Assembly: GCF_900114975.1 (NCBI RefSeq)
Contig: NZ_FOUU01000003.1
Span: forward strand, 160,383-224,382
Length of the DNA: 64,000 nucleotides
Origin: Thermodesulforhabdus norvegica
GTDB taxonomy: Bacteria > Desulfobacterota > Syntrophobacteria > Syntrophobacterales > Thermodesulforhabdaceae
Reading direction: 5' to 3'
The notes beneath the pieces were generated by a model. That model was not told where the DNA came from, made no database searches, and saw only the letters and a list, made by a program, of their open reading frames with translations. Position numbers and translations under genes: made by a program. Shown here piece after piece: positions 17,330 through 26,912 of the stretch (position 1 is its first letter; the number at the start of each line of letters is the position of its first letter).

Positions 17330-18811
17330 TTACTCCAGCACTTTCCGATAGACGTCAAGATATTCCCGGGCAGACCTGTCCCAGGAAAAATCCTTTTTCA
17401 TTCCCCGTTTCTGTATCTGCTGCCATTTTTCCGGCTTTTCATAAAAGGCAAGTGCATCCTTTAGGGCATTCCAGAATTCTTCTGCCGAATATTTGCGGAA
17501 TTTAAATCCCGTGCCTTCCTGAGGGTTTTCTCTTACGTCGATGACGGAATCTTCGAGGCCGCCCGTTGCGTGAACCACTGGCACCGTGCCGTACCTCAGG
17601 CTGTACATCTGATTGAGTCCGCAGGGTTCAAATCTGGAAGGCATGAGAAAGATGTCTGCGCCGGCTTCAATGAGGTGTGCCAGCGGTTCGTCGAAGTCGA
17701 AATGAACCGAACACTGGTCGGGATAAGCGTTCCTGAGTTCTCTAAAGAGCGAAGCCAGATGGGGATCTCCGGTGCCCAGTACGACCATTGTGCCGCCTTG
17801 CTCGAATATTCTTGGAGCTACGGCGTGGATCAGGTCGTAACCCTTTTGATGCGTCATCCTGCCAATGGTTGCAAACAAGGGTCGTTCGATCTGATCGATC
17901 GGGAGCCCTATTTTCTTTAAGAGGTGCTTTTTACAAATCCTTTTTCCCTGGAGGTTGTCACTGTCGAAGGGGGCAGGTAGGTAAGGATCCTGAGAGGGGT
18001 TCCATACTTCGTTGTCTATTCCGTTAAGGATTCCCTTGAGTCTGTCGCTTCGATTTTTAAGGACTCCGTCGAGCCCGTGGCCGTATTCCGGAGTCTGGAT
18101 TTGCTTCATGTAGGTAGGGCTTACAGTTGTTATGAAGTCGGAGCAGACTATCCCGGCTTTTAGAAAATTACACTGTCCCCAGTACTCCATCCCTTCCATG
18201 TTGAAGAATTCTGTCGGGAGATGAGTCATGCCATAATAGGAACCGGGGAAGATTCCCTGGAAGGCCAGGTTATGAATTGTAAGAACCGATTTTACGGTCT
18301 GGAAGGATGGGTCTCTACGCCAGTGATGTACAAGATAGGCCGCGACCAATGCGGCCTGCCAGTCATGTATGTGGAGTATGTCGGGGATCCACTTTGTGTG
18401 AAGGCAGAGCGAATAAACTGCTCTGCTGAAAAAGATGAACCTTTCGGCATTGTCTTCATAGTCGCCTCTTGTGGGGTCCGGGTTTCCGTAAAGGTATGTC
18501 CTGTCGAAGAACTCGTCTTTTTCCAGAAGGTAGGCGATAATGCCGTCCGGGGTTAAGGTTTCCCATAGGTGACCTGTGTAGTGGTGTATTCCGACGGGTA
18601 TGAAAATTTTGTCTTCCAGAGGCCGGATCTGCGAGAAGTTGTCTCGAATGGATCTGTAAAGAGGGATGAATATTCTGACGTCGCATCCTAATTTTTTTAA
18701 GGCTTTGGGCAGGCTTCCGACTACATCTCCCAGTCCTCCACTCTTTACAAAAGGGGTTGCCTCAGAAGCACAGAAAAGCACGGAGATCTTTCTACTTGGC
18801 GTTGTGTTCAT
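17330..18811 (-). CDS. glgA: Glycogen synthase (ADP-glucose type)
   Basis: GT5 starch/glycogen synthase of 493 residues. The donor-binding KSGGLGDVVGSLPKAL motif is near residue 19. An HIHDWQAAL segment, a second TIGRMTHQKGYD region and the C-terminal PSRFEPCGLNQMYSLRYGT and GGLEDSV motifs complete the GT-B active site. It extends alpha-1,4-glucan from ADP-glucose. I take the ATG at 18811, because AGGAG lies only one base before the other ATG at 18817 and seven before this one. No other glycogen gene is adjacent. It is divergent from ispG, with under 90 bases between the starts. Confidence 0.95.
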   Translation of the reverse strand: MNTTPSRKISVLFCASEATPFVKSGGLGDVVGSLPKALKKLGCDVRIFIPLYRSIRDNFSQIRPLEDKIFIPVGIHHYTGHLWETLTPDGIIAYLLEKDEFFDRTYLYGNPDPTRGDYEDNAERFIFFSRAVYSLCLHTKWIPDILHIHDWQAALVAAYLVHHWRRDPSFQTVKSVLTIHNLAFQGIFPGSYYGMTHLPTEFFNMEGMEYWGQCNFLKAGIVCSDFITTVSPTYMKQIQTPEYGHGLDGVLKNRSDRLKGILNGIDNEVWNPSQDPYLPAPFDSDNLQGKRICKKHLLKKIGLPIDQIERPLFATIGRMTHQKGYDLIHAVAPRIFEQGGTMVVLGTGDPHLASLFRELRNAYPDQCSVHFDFDEPLAHLIEAGADIFLMPSRFEPCGLNQMYSLRYGTVPVVHATGGLEDSVIDVRENPQEGTGFKFRKYSAEEFWNALKDALAFYEKPEKWQQIQKRGMKKDFSWDRSAREYLDVYRKVLE

Positions 18812-18894
18812 GCTCATGCTCCTATATGCTAATGTTCATGCCCCTCACGGGCATCGGCTGCGATAAATTTATTTGGTTCCGGGAGACAATGCCA

Positions 18895-19983
18895 ATGATT
18901 CATAGCAGAATCGGCAGTAGAAGAACAAAAAAAATTTATGTGGGTAGTGTGGCAATCGGGGGAGATGCTCCCGTAGTCGTTCAATCCATGACGAACACCG
19001 ACACGAGAGATTTTGATGCCACGGTGTCTCAGATCCGGAGACTGGAAGCCCGGGGGTGCGAGGTTGTAAGAGTTGCGGTGCCGGACATGGATGCCGCATC
19101 GACTCTGGAGCGCATTAAAAAGGCCATTTCCATACCTCTCATTGCGGACATTCACTTTGATTATCGTCTTGCCCTTGCCGCCCTCAGAGCCGGGGTTGAC
19201 GGCCTTCGCCTCAATCCCGGAAACATTGGCGGAAGGGAAAAGATCAGGCGTGTGGTAAAGGAAGCCCTGGATCGCCGTGTTCCCATCAGAGTGGGGGTAA
19301 ACAGCGGCTCGCTGGAGAAGGATATCCTGGCCCGATATGGTCGGCCTTCGCCGGAAGCTCTCGTTGAAAGCGCCTTAAGAAATGTGAGAATCCTGGAAGA
19401 CGAAGGTTTTAACCTCATCAAGATATCCATAAAGTCTTCCAGCGTTATGGATACCATACGGGCTTACATGCTTCTTTCCGAAAAAGTGGACTATCCGCTT
19501 CATCTGGGAGTTACCGAAGCCGGTACACTGGTGCAGGGAGCGGTAAAGTCTGCCGTGGGCCTCGGTGTCCTTCTTTACCACGGAATTGGGGACACGATAA
19601 GGGTCTCCATTACGGGACCTCCTGAAGAAGAAATGCCCATAGCCTACGGAATTCTTCGTTCACTGGGACTTAGGGAGCGCGGTGTGGAGGTGATCAGTTG
19701 CCCGACCTGCGGTCGTACCGAGATAGATGTTTTGACCCTCGCCTGTGAAATAGAAAAAAGAACCGCCACGATAAAAAAACCTCTGAAAGTAGCCGTTATG
19801 GGTTGCGTGGTTAACGGGCCCGGGGAGGCAAGAGAAGCCGATGTGGGGATTGCCGGCGGGCGAGGAAAGGGTATCATTTTTAAAAAGGGAAGGGTTGTAA
19901 AAAAGATTGCTGAAGCTGAACTGCTTTACGCGCTGCTCCGGGAAATAGAAGAACTTACGGGAGAACCGCTGTGCAGGACGTGA
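18895..19983 (+). CDS. ispG: 4-hydroxy-3-methylbut-2-enyl-diphosphate synthase
   Basis: IspG/GcpE of the MEP isoprenoid pathway, 362 residues. It reduces methylerythritol cyclodiphosphate to HMBPP using a [4Fe-4S] cluster. Motifs are VGGVAIGG-like (VGSVAIGGDAPVVVQSMTNT), IADIHFDYRLAL, GLRLNPGNIG, and the cluster ligands in VISCPTCGRTEIDV and VMGCVVNGPGEA. The frame is open upstream to 18757, but that part overlaps glgA. GGGAG at 18881 is nine bases from the ATG at 18895 and only three from the ATG at 18889, so I prefer 18895. Its stop overlaps the rel gene start region. Confidence 0.96.
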   Translation: MIHSRIGSRRTKKIYVGSVAIGGDAPVVVQSMTNTDTRDFDATVSQIRRLEARGCEVVRVAVPDMDAASTLERIKKAISIPLIADIHFDYRLALAALRAGVDGLRLNPGNIGGREKIRRVVKEALDRRVPIRVGVNSGSLEKDILARYGRPSPEALVESALRNVRILEDEGFNLIKISIKSSSVMDTIRAYMLLSEKVDYPLHLGVTEAGTLVQGAVKSAVGLGVLLYHGIGDTIRVSITGPPEEEMPIAYGILRSLGLRERGVEVISCPTCGRTEIDVLTLACEIEKRTATIKKPLKVAVMGCVVNGPGEAREADVGIAGGRGKGIIFKKGRVVKKIAEAELLYALLREIEELTGEPLCRT

Positions 19984-22157
19984 TGTTTTTCGACATAATT
20001 GACCGGATTCGCTCATATTACCCCGATGCGAACATAAGACTGGTCGAAAAAGCCTATGTTCTGGCGGCTCGGGCTTACAGAAAGTCGCCTTCCCCCCTAA
20101 AGTCGCATTTTATGCTCCACGAACTTGCCGTTGCTTCCATTCTTGCCGGGATGCATCTGGACGAAGAAGCTATCGCCTCAGGCATTCTCCACAACATCCT
20201 TGCCGTTAACGGAGTGACCAAAGAAACAATCAAACAGCATCTCGGGGACAGGGTGGCCACAATAGTAGAAGGAGTCGATCGCCTTAACCGTCTGAATTAC
20301 AGCAAAAAAGAAGAACAGCAGGCAGAATATCTCCGAAAAATGATCCTGGCAGTGGCTAAGGATATCAGGGTAATTCTCGTAAAGCTGGCAGATCGGCTTC
20401 ACAGAATGCAGATGCTAACGGAACGCCAGGATCTTAAAGAGGTCTTTGATCCGCTGGATCTGGCAAGAGAAACTCTCGATATTTATGCCCCTCTTGCGGC
20501 CCGTCTGGGTATAGAATGGATGAAAAAAGAGCTGGAAAATCGGTCACTGATGATTCTTAATCCCGAGGAATATTACGCCATAGAAAATGCCCTTAAACAG
20601 ACCGAAGAGGAACGCAATCTTTACATACAGCGGGTGAAAGAGATACTCGAAAGGGTTCTTGGAGAAAACCAGATAGAAGCCAGAATACTGGGCAGGCCGA
20701 AGCACATTTACAGCATTTACAAAAAGATAAAAGGGCAAAACATAGACATAAATCGGGTGTACGACTTGATAGCCTTTCGTGTCATCGTAAAGAGTGTGAA
20801 GGATTGTTATGAGGTGCTAAGCATAATTCACTCGATGTGGGAGCCTCTGCCCGGAAGATACAAAGATTTCATACTCAGGCCCAAACCCAATCGTTATCAG
20901 TCTCTCCACACGACGGTAAAGGGGCCTCTTGGCTACCCCATGGAAGTCCAGATAAGGACCGAAGAAATGGACAGGATAGCCAACGAGGGCATTGCCGCCC
21001 ACTGGCTCTACAAGGAAGGCCGCCCCTTCGATCCGACGAAGGTGGAAGAGATTCAGAAGTACACGTGGCTTCGTCAGATTCTTGAGTGGAAGGATAGGCT
21101 CAGGGATCCCGGCGAGGTTTTCAGGTCCATCAGTCTGGATCTCTTTCCCGACGAAGTCTATGTTTTTACGCCTCAGGGCGACATAAAAGTTCTGCCTAAA
21201 GGATCAACCCCTGTCGATTTCGCCTACCTTATTCACACGGAGGTGGGCCACAGGTGTATCGGTGCCCGGGTAAACGGGAAAATAGTTCCCCTTAAGTACG
21301 AGCTCCAGAGCGGTGATACCGTAGAAATTATAACTTCCAAGAATCAGAGACCCAGTAAGGACTGGCTGCAATTTGTAAAGACTTCCAAGGCCAGAAACCG
21401 AATCAGACACTGGATTAATATGGCCGAACAGGAACAGGCCATAGCTATCGGTCGGGAGCTCTGTGAGAAGGAGTTCAGAAAAAAAGGGGTGAATTTCAAT
21501 GAATATGTGAATTCCCCTGAGTTGCTTGAGGTGGCCAGGGCTTTTTCCCTGAAATCTGTAGACGATCTCCTGGCCAGCGTCGGTTTTAAAAAGATAAGCC
21601 CGGGGCAGGTTCTGGGAAGGCTCCTTCCCGAAAGTGGGCAGGTCTCGACAAAGGTAGAAGATCAATCTATCGGCGAAGCAGAAGTTCCCGGCAGGAGGAA
21701 GGAAAAAGGCGACGGAGTCCGTGTGGTTGGCGGAGGAAGCGTCTTGACCCGCTTTGCCCGTTGCTGTACGCCTCTCCCGGGTGAGCCTATAGTTGGCTAT
21801 GTGACCAGAGGACGGGGTGTAAGTGTCCACAGGAGGTCCTGTAAAAACATTGCCAATGCCGAGCCGGAAAGATTGATTGATGTTGAATGGGACACGAGTT
21901 CAGAAGATCTTTATTCTGCTTCGCTCAGGCTGGTCTTTGCCAATAAGAAGGGTATTCTTGCCGGAATCAGTTCTACTCTTTCGCAAATGGATGCGGAAAT
22001 GAGAGCCCTTCAGGTAAAGCCACTCCCGGACGGTCTGCACGAAGGCCTGATAACCGTTGCGGTTAAGGATCAGGAGCATTTGAAGAGGGTCATGATTACG
22101 CTGAAAGGAGAAAGGGATATTTACAGTGTGGAACGTGTTGCTTCCGAAATAAGATGA
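19971..22157 (+). CDS. Rel-type (p)ppGpp synthetase with degenerate hydrolase centre
   Basis: Long RelA/SpoT homologue of 728 residues. The N-terminal HD region keeps H50, H74 and D141 but lacks other hydrolase residues: the HD motif reads HN (N75), the ED pair is Ala-Val (78-79), and the late Asn is Arg145. The synthetase domain keeps HIYSIYKKIKG, DLIAFRVI, the basic RYKD of bifunctional enzymes, Y in NRYQSLHT and the catalytic Glu before VQIRTEEMDRIA. TGS, a zinc-finger-like CCTPLPG and a C-terminal ACT domain follow. It probably makes but does not degrade alarmone, which is an inference. The GTG start at 19971 has GGGAG upstream; the ATG at 19983 is an alternative. Confidence 0.9.
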   Translation: MQDVMFFDIIDRIRSYYPDANIRLVEKAYVLAARAYRKSPSPLKSHFMLHELAVASILAGMHLDEEAIASGILHNILAVNGVTKETIKQHLGDRVATIVEGVDRLNRLNYSKKEEQQAEYLRKMILAVAKDIRVILVKLADRLHRMQMLTERQDLKEVFDPLDLARETLDIYAPLAARLGIEWMKKELENRSLMILNPEEYYAIENALKQTEEERNLYIQRVKEILERVLGENQIEARILGRPKHIYSIYKKIKGQNIDINRVYDLIAFRVIVKSVKDCYEVLSIIHSMWEPLPGRYKDFILRPKPNRYQSLHTTVKGPLGYPMEVQIRTEEMDRIANEGIAAHWLYKEGRPFDPTKVEEIQKYTWLRQILEWKDRLRDPGEVFRSISLDLFPDEVYVFTPQGDIKVLPKGSTPVDFAYLIHTEVGHRCIGARVNGKIVPLKYELQSGDTVEIITSKNQRPSKDWLQFVKTSKARNRIRHWINMAEQEQAIAIGRELCEKEFRKKGVNFNEYVNSPELLEVARAFSLKSVDDLLASVGFKKISPGQVLGRLLPESGQVSTKVEDQSIGEAEVPGRRKEKGDGVRVVGGGSVLTRFARCCTPLPGEPIVGYVTRGRGVSVHRRSCKNIANAEPERLIDVEWDTSSEDLYSASLRLVFANKKGILAGISSTLSQMDAEMRALQVKPLPDGLHEGLITVAVKDQEHLKRVMITLKGERDIYSVERVASEIR

Positions 22158-22172
22158 GCAAGAGGTCCGGGT

Positions 22173-23363
22173 ATGCTCTTTGAAACGGCAGAAATTGAAA
22201 GGCGCATCGAGGGGTTTCGGAGGCTTTTGAAAGACGAAAGCGTGCCCTGTGAGGTAACCGTTATCCATCATCTTGCCGACGTTTTCTACTTTTCGGGAAC
22301 CATTCAAGATGGCTTCATAATAATAGGCTCCGAAGGTGATCCTCTGTTTGCCCTGAAAAGAAATGTCGATCGCGCGAAGAAAGAAACGCCTCTGAAATCG
22401 GTAGAACCTTTGAGGAGAAGTGGTGACCTGAGGGATTTTCTGCTCAGGGCTTGCGGTCAACCCCCCCGATCTGTGGGCATGGCGCTGGATGTAATGAGTG
22501 TCCTTGAGTATGAGAAGATTCGTCGTCTTTTGAAGGGAGCGGAAATTGTGGACGTAAGCTCCTGTATCAGGAAAGTTCGTTCGAAAAAAAGCGGGGAAGA
22601 ATTAGAGCTTATGAGAGGAGCTGCTCGTATAGGTCATTGGGTTTATGAAAAAGCCCGGGAAATTATTGCTCCGGGGATGGACGAATGGCAGCTGTCTGCG
22701 ACCCTTGAGTATGAAGCGCGACTTAAGGGGAACCTGGGAATAATAAGGGTCAGAAACCGGCGTCTTGAAATGTACTTTGGTCACATACTGAGCGGCGGCG
22801 AAGCCTCGCTTCCTTCATACGGAGACTTTCCCACGGGGGGAGCGGGGGTGAGCCCGGCCTTTTCGCAGGGATCAACGTCTCGAAAGATCGGGAGTAATGA
22901 AGTCGTCAGCATCGATACGATGATAAACAATCACGGGTACCTCAATGACCAGACGAGAAACTTCTCGCTTGGTAAGCCGCCCGATATACTCCGCCGAGCC
23001 TTTGATTTGTCCCTTGAACTGCACGAGCTTTTCAGGAGAAAAGCCCTGCCGGGAACCACAGGTGGTGGGCTTTATGATGAGATCATGAAGCGAGTTTCCG
23101 CTACGGATCTGGCCCCTTATTTTATGGGATACGGACAGAACAGGGTTGTCTTCATAGGACACGGGATAGGCATAGAGGTGGATGAAGTTCCTTTTATTGC
23201 CCGAAATCAGAAAACGGTCATAGAAGCCGGTATGACCGTTGCCTTTGAGCCAAAGTTCGTTGTCCCCGGTGTGGGTGTGGTGGGGATAGAAAATACCTAC
23301 TTGATAAACGACCATGGCGCGGTATCTATGAATATATCGCCCGAGGAACTGGTTGTGCTTTAA
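22173..23363 (+). CDS. M24-family metallopeptidase (Xaa-Pro aminopeptidase-like)
   Basis: Creatinase-like N-terminal domain (about 1-150) plus an M24 pita-bread domain, 396 residues. Likely dinuclear metal ligands are the two Asp in VSIDTMINNHGYLNDQTR, the His in FIGHGIGIEVDE, the Glu in TVAFEPKFVVPG and the Glu in GIENTYLI. This set matches Pro-peptidases that remove an N-terminal residue before proline. It follows the rel gene by 15 bases with an AGAGG ribosome site. The FIGHGIGIEVDE form is usual for prolidase/aminopeptidase P relatives. Substrate is not certain. Confidence 0.88.
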   Translation: MLFETAEIERRIEGFRRLLKDESVPCEVTVIHHLADVFYFSGTIQDGFIIIGSEGDPLFALKRNVDRAKKETPLKSVEPLRRSGDLRDFLLRACGQPPRSVGMALDVMSVLEYEKIRRLLKGAEIVDVSSCIRKVRSKKSGEELELMRGAARIGHWVYEKAREIIAPGMDEWQLSATLEYEARLKGNLGIIRVRNRRLEMYFGHILSGGEASLPSYGDFPTGGAGVSPAFSQGSTSRKIGSNEVVSIDTMINNHGYLNDQTRNFSLGKPPDILRRAFDLSLELHELFRRKALPGTTGGGLYDEIMKRVSATDLAPYFMGYGQNRVVFIGHGIGIEVDEVPFIARNQKTVIEAGMTVAFEPKFVVPGVGVVGIENTYLINDHGAVSMNISPEELVVL

Positions 23364-23392
23364 AGCTGATCCTATCCGGAATTGTTGCTGAG

Positions 23393-24307
23393 ATGAAAAC
23401 AATGGTCATCCCTTTTTGGTGCTGGGCGGGTTTTGTTATTTTACCTCTGTTTTTGGCGGGCTTCCGATATGTTCTTTTTAAAAGGCGAACGGAAAACGGC
23501 GGTACGACAGACCTTATCACTGACAGGGCAATTCCGCCGGCAGGTTTAATCGCCGGAAAAACCTTTTTTTCCCGCTGGGATGCCCGCTGCAAGATAATCT
23601 CTTTGGTTATTTTTACGTTTTTTGTGGTCATAACCGACGACCTTCGGGTGCTTCTGGCCGAGCTTCTCTTTACGCTCCTTCTGTTTTTTATAACCCGTAT
23701 CCCCGGAGAAATTCTCTTAAAAAGGCTAACCGCGGTAGTGCCTTTTCTTTTTTTCCTGAGCTTTTTTCTCGTAGTCCTGTCGCCGCATGAAGGATCTTCC
23801 GTCAGGGTGATTTTAGAACCCCTTGACCCCTTTGTGCTGAACCGGGATGCCCTGGTTATTTCGGCAAGGATCTCTCTTAAAGCACTGATAGTCGTGTCCG
23901 TCATGCCCATTATGATCGACACATCTCCCTATGCGGTAACCATACTTGCCCTTAAATCCATCGGAGTTCCCGAAAGCGTTGCACAGATACTGCTTTTGGC
24001 TTATCGGTATATTTTTGTGTTTAAAGATGAGGCTCTTCGGATGTACCGGGCAATGTTGTTAAGGGGATTTAGACCGCGTAGCGATTTGAGGACCTTTAGA
24101 ATTTCGGGAAATTTTCTGGCCATGATATTTATCAGAAGTTATGAACGAACACAGCGCATTCACGACGCCATGGTTGCCCGGGGTTACAGGGGAAAGATAC
24201 CCCGGGTGGTGTCTTTTAAAATATCCCCGATGGATATTGCGATGGCTGTGTTATGGGTTTGTATGGGGGTGGCAGGATGGATCTGGTCATTGGCGACGCC
24301 TTTCTGA
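23393..24307 (+). CDS. ECF/cobalt transporter transmembrane subunit CbiQ/EcfT-like
   Basis: Membrane protein of 304 residues. An extra N-terminal helix (about 4-25) precedes the EcfT/CbiQ fold of four to five helices. The two coupling-helix motifs with Arg-Gly, MYRAMLLRGF and HDAMVARGYRG, are present; these bind the two ATPases. In cobalt systems it works with CbiM, CbiN and CbiO. None of these is in the window, so the partner and substrate are unknown. It starts 29 bases after the peptidase and ends 55 bases before the radical SAM gene. The start has no strong ribosome site; the ATG at 23402 is possible. Confidence 0.85.
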   Translation: MKTMVIPFWCWAGFVILPLFLAGFRYVLFKRRTENGGTTDLITDRAIPPAGLIAGKTFFSRWDARCKIISLVIFTFFVVITDDLRVLLAELLFTLLLFFITRIPGEILLKRLTAVVPFLFFLSFFLVVLSPHEGSSVRVILEPLDPFVLNRDALVISARISLKALIVVSVMPIMIDTSPYAVTILALKSIGVPESVAQILLLAYRYIFVFKDEALRMYRAMLLRGFRPRSDLRTFRISGNFLAMIFIRSYERTQRIHDAMVARGYRGKIPRVVSFKISPMDIAMAVLWVCMGVAGWIWSLATPF

Positions 24308-24362
24308 GGCCTTTTAACTTCTGGAGTCTCATAAAGTATGCCGGTCGATTCCAGTACAGTCG

Positions 24363-26912
24363 GTGAAGATAATGGATCTGCTGAAGGTTGAAAAACCGGG
24401 TAGATATGTGGGGATGGAGTACTCCTTCTGTAAAAAACGCTGGGGTGATGCCAGCGTTCGTTGGGTACTCGTTTTCCCCGACGTGTATGAAGTGGGACTC
24501 AGCCATCTCGGGCTTCGTATCATCTACCACAGGCTGAACTCTCTTGAGGGTGTTCTGGCCGATCGTGCCTATACGCCCTGGCCTGATATGGAAAGGTATT
24601 TAAGAAGTCGTAAGGATCCCCTCCTTTCGATAGAACAAAGGGCTCCGCTTTCCTCTTTTGACTTTGTGGGGTTTAGCCTTCAGTACGAACTCAGCTATAC
24701 GAACATACTTACCGTGCTTGATCTTTCCGGTATACCTCTACGGGCGGCCGAGCGAAGCGAAAGAGATCCCCTGGTGGTTGCCGGAGGTAGCTGCGTTTTT
24801 CATGCGGAACCGGTAGCCGAGGTGTTTGATTTGATGGTTATCGGTGAGGGGGAAGAGGTCGTTGTTGAACTGGTGGAACTCTACAGGAAGTGGAAAAAAG
24901 AGGGGGGAACGCGCCGGGGTTTCCTTGAAGAGGCCCGCTCAATACCGGGAGTCTATGTGCCGGCTTTTTTCTCGCCTGTTTACTCTCCTGCCGGTCGCCT
25001 GGCCGATATAAAACCTTTATTCCCCGACTATACCGGTGTAAGCAAAAGGATTGTCGCGGATCTCGACGGTGGATCCATCGATGCAGAAGGGGACATCATT
25101 CCCGTTATGGGAATTGTCCATGACAGGCTCACGGTGGAAATTGCCAGAGGCTGTACGAGAGGGTGCAGGTTCTGTCAGGCAGGATATATCTATCGCCCCG
25201 TAAGAGAGTTGAGCCCGGGTAGGGTGATCGAGAGAGTGTTAAGGGGGGTTGAGAAAACCGGATATGAGGAAGCATCTCTTCTTTCTTTGAGTACAGGCGA
25301 TTATTCGGCAATACAGGTTCTCCTGCCCCTTATTACGAAAATGCTGGAGAAATACCGTACGGCCGTTTCTCTGCCATCCCTTAGAGTTGGAACCCTTACG
25401 GAAGAAATGATCGGGGCGATCAAAAGGGTAAGGAAAACGGGGTTTACTCTGGCTCCCGAAGCCGGTAGCGAAAGGCTCAGAAGGGTTATAAACAAAGATA
25501 TCAGCACAGATGAGCTGATGACTACGGCGGAGAAGGTTTTCAAATCGGGATGGAAGCTGTTAAAGCTCTACTTTATGATAGGCCTGCCTGCAGAAAGAGA
25601 GGATGATCTTGAGGGCATTGTGTCTCTCTGTCGGGAACTCTGGAAACTCGGGAAACCCCACCGGGCAAGATTAAACGTATCCGTTTCCACCTTTGTTCCC
25701 AAGCCTCATACTCCTTTTCAGTGGTGCGGTCAGGCTTCCAGAGAGGTCATTGCCGAAAAATTGGCCTATCTTAAGGATCGTCTGAGGCGCTTTAGAGGGG
25801 TTACCCTTAAGTGGCACGATCCGGGGCAGAGTTTCTGGGAAGCCGTTATGGCACGAGGTGACAGGCGTCTTTTCGACGTAATTTTAAGGGCCTGGGAAAA
25901 AGGCGCTCGCATGGATGGATGGACAGAGCAGTTCAGGGAAAACATCTGGTACGAAGCTGCGGCAGATTTCGGCATATCGCCCGGAGAATACGCCCTGAGA
26001 AGCATCGCCTTTGAAGAAGTGTTACCCTGGGACCATTTATCAACCCTTGTGGATAAACAATACATTTTCGAAGAATACGGAAAGGCGCTCTCCGGCGAGT
26101 ATACCGGTGACTGTCGTTATCGGGGCTGTACCGGTTGCGGTGTTTGTGATTTCAGGGAGATAAAGCCGGTGATCTGGGGTAACGATTCCCTGAAGCTTGA
26201 ACTTGAAAGGAAGTACGAAAAAGAGCGAATGCACCTTGATGGTGAAGTCGGGGAATTCTGGTATCGATTTTACTATGTAAAAACGGATCTCGCCCGTTTC
26301 TTTTCTCAAACGGACCTTCAGCGATTGCTGGCACGAGCGGCCCGTAGAGCGGCTATTCCACTCGCCTATTCTAAAGGATTTCACCCCCATCCCAGGATAT
26401 CCTTTGTGGATGCAGTACCCGTGGGCATGGAAAGCCTCTGTGAAACCGGCTACCTGGCTCTGACGCATAAGATGGATCCTGAGGAGATTCTTAAGAGATG
26501 GAATTCGGAACTGCCGGGCTCTGTAGAAATTGCACGGGTGTGCGAAGTGCAGGGAAAACCGACCATACATATCCCCGAGGAGATGTGGTATCGGGTTGAA
26601 GGGCTTGGAGATGAAGAGGTTCTTACGCTGTCACGGTGGCTGAATAGCCTGTCAGATAACGATATCCTTGAGGTGCCCAAGGCGAAGGGTATCAGAAAGG
26701 TGTTGTTGAAGGATGTGATGATGGTTATGGAATTTACCGGGAAAAATTCTATTCTGGTTGGCCTTAGAACGAAGGAAGGACTTATCGTCAGGCCGCAACA
26801 TATTCTCAGACATGCAGGTATTGACGAAGAAAGGATAGCGGAATTGAGAATGGTCAAAGTTGGTTATGAGAGACCGAGAGAGTTGACTCACGAGGTGTTC
26901 AATGCCTTGTGA
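24363..26912 (+). CDS. B12-binding-type radical SAM protein fused to DUF2344
   Basis: Fusion of 849 residues. The N-terminal ~220 residues resemble the domain that precedes the radical SAM core in the TIGR03960-type family. The core has the cluster motif CTRGCRFCQAG (about residue 259 on) and TLAPEAGSERLRRVINK. A Cys-rich linker (CRYRGCTGCGVCDF) follows near residue 585. The last ~230 residues match the DUF2344/TIGR03936 domain (SKGFHPHPRISF). These fusions are often found next to RNase G, as here, where the two overlap by 11 bases. The reaction is unknown to me. The start is GTG at 24363; the ATG three codons later is an alternative. Confidence 0.88.
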   Translation: MKIMDLLKVEKPGRYVGMEYSFCKKRWGDASVRWVLVFPDVYEVGLSHLGLRIIYHRLNSLEGVLADRAYTPWPDMERYLRSRKDPLLSIEQRAPLSSFDFVGFSLQYELSYTNILTVLDLSGIPLRAAERSERDPLVVAGGSCVFHAEPVAEVFDLMVIGEGEEVVVELVELYRKWKKEGGTRRGFLEEARSIPGVYVPAFFSPVYSPAGRLADIKPLFPDYTGVSKRIVADLDGGSIDAEGDIIPVMGIVHDRLTVEIARGCTRGCRFCQAGYIYRPVRELSPGRVIERVLRGVEKTGYEEASLLSLSTGDYSAIQVLLPLITKMLEKYRTAVSLPSLRVGTLTEEMIGAIKRVRKTGFTLAPEAGSERLRRVINKDISTDELMTTAEKVFKSGWKLLKLYFMIGLPAEREDDLEGIVSLCRELWKLGKPHRARLNVSVSTFVPKPHTPFQWCGQASREVIAEKLAYLKDRLRRFRGVTLKWHDPGQSFWEAVMARGDRRLFDVILRAWEKGARMDGWTEQFRENIWYEAAADFGISPGEYALRSIAFEEVLPWDHLSTLVDKQYIFEEYGKALSGEYTGDCRYRGCTGCGVCDFREIKPVIWGNDSLKLELERKYEKERMHLDGEVGEFWYRFYYVKTDLARFFSQTDLQRLLARAARRAAIPLAYSKGFHPHPRISFVDAVPVGMESLCETGYLALTHKMDPEEILKRWNSELPGSVEIARVCEVQGKPTIHIPEEMWYRVEGLGDEEVLTLSRWLNSLSDNDILEVPKAKGIRKVLLKDVMMVMEFTGKNSILVGLRTKEGLIVRPQHILRHAGIDEERIAELRMVKVGYERPRELTHEVFNAL

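Noticed and set aside
23364..23392. Cobalamin riboswitch before cbiQ
   Set aside because: Only 29 bases separate the genes, too few for a riboswitch.
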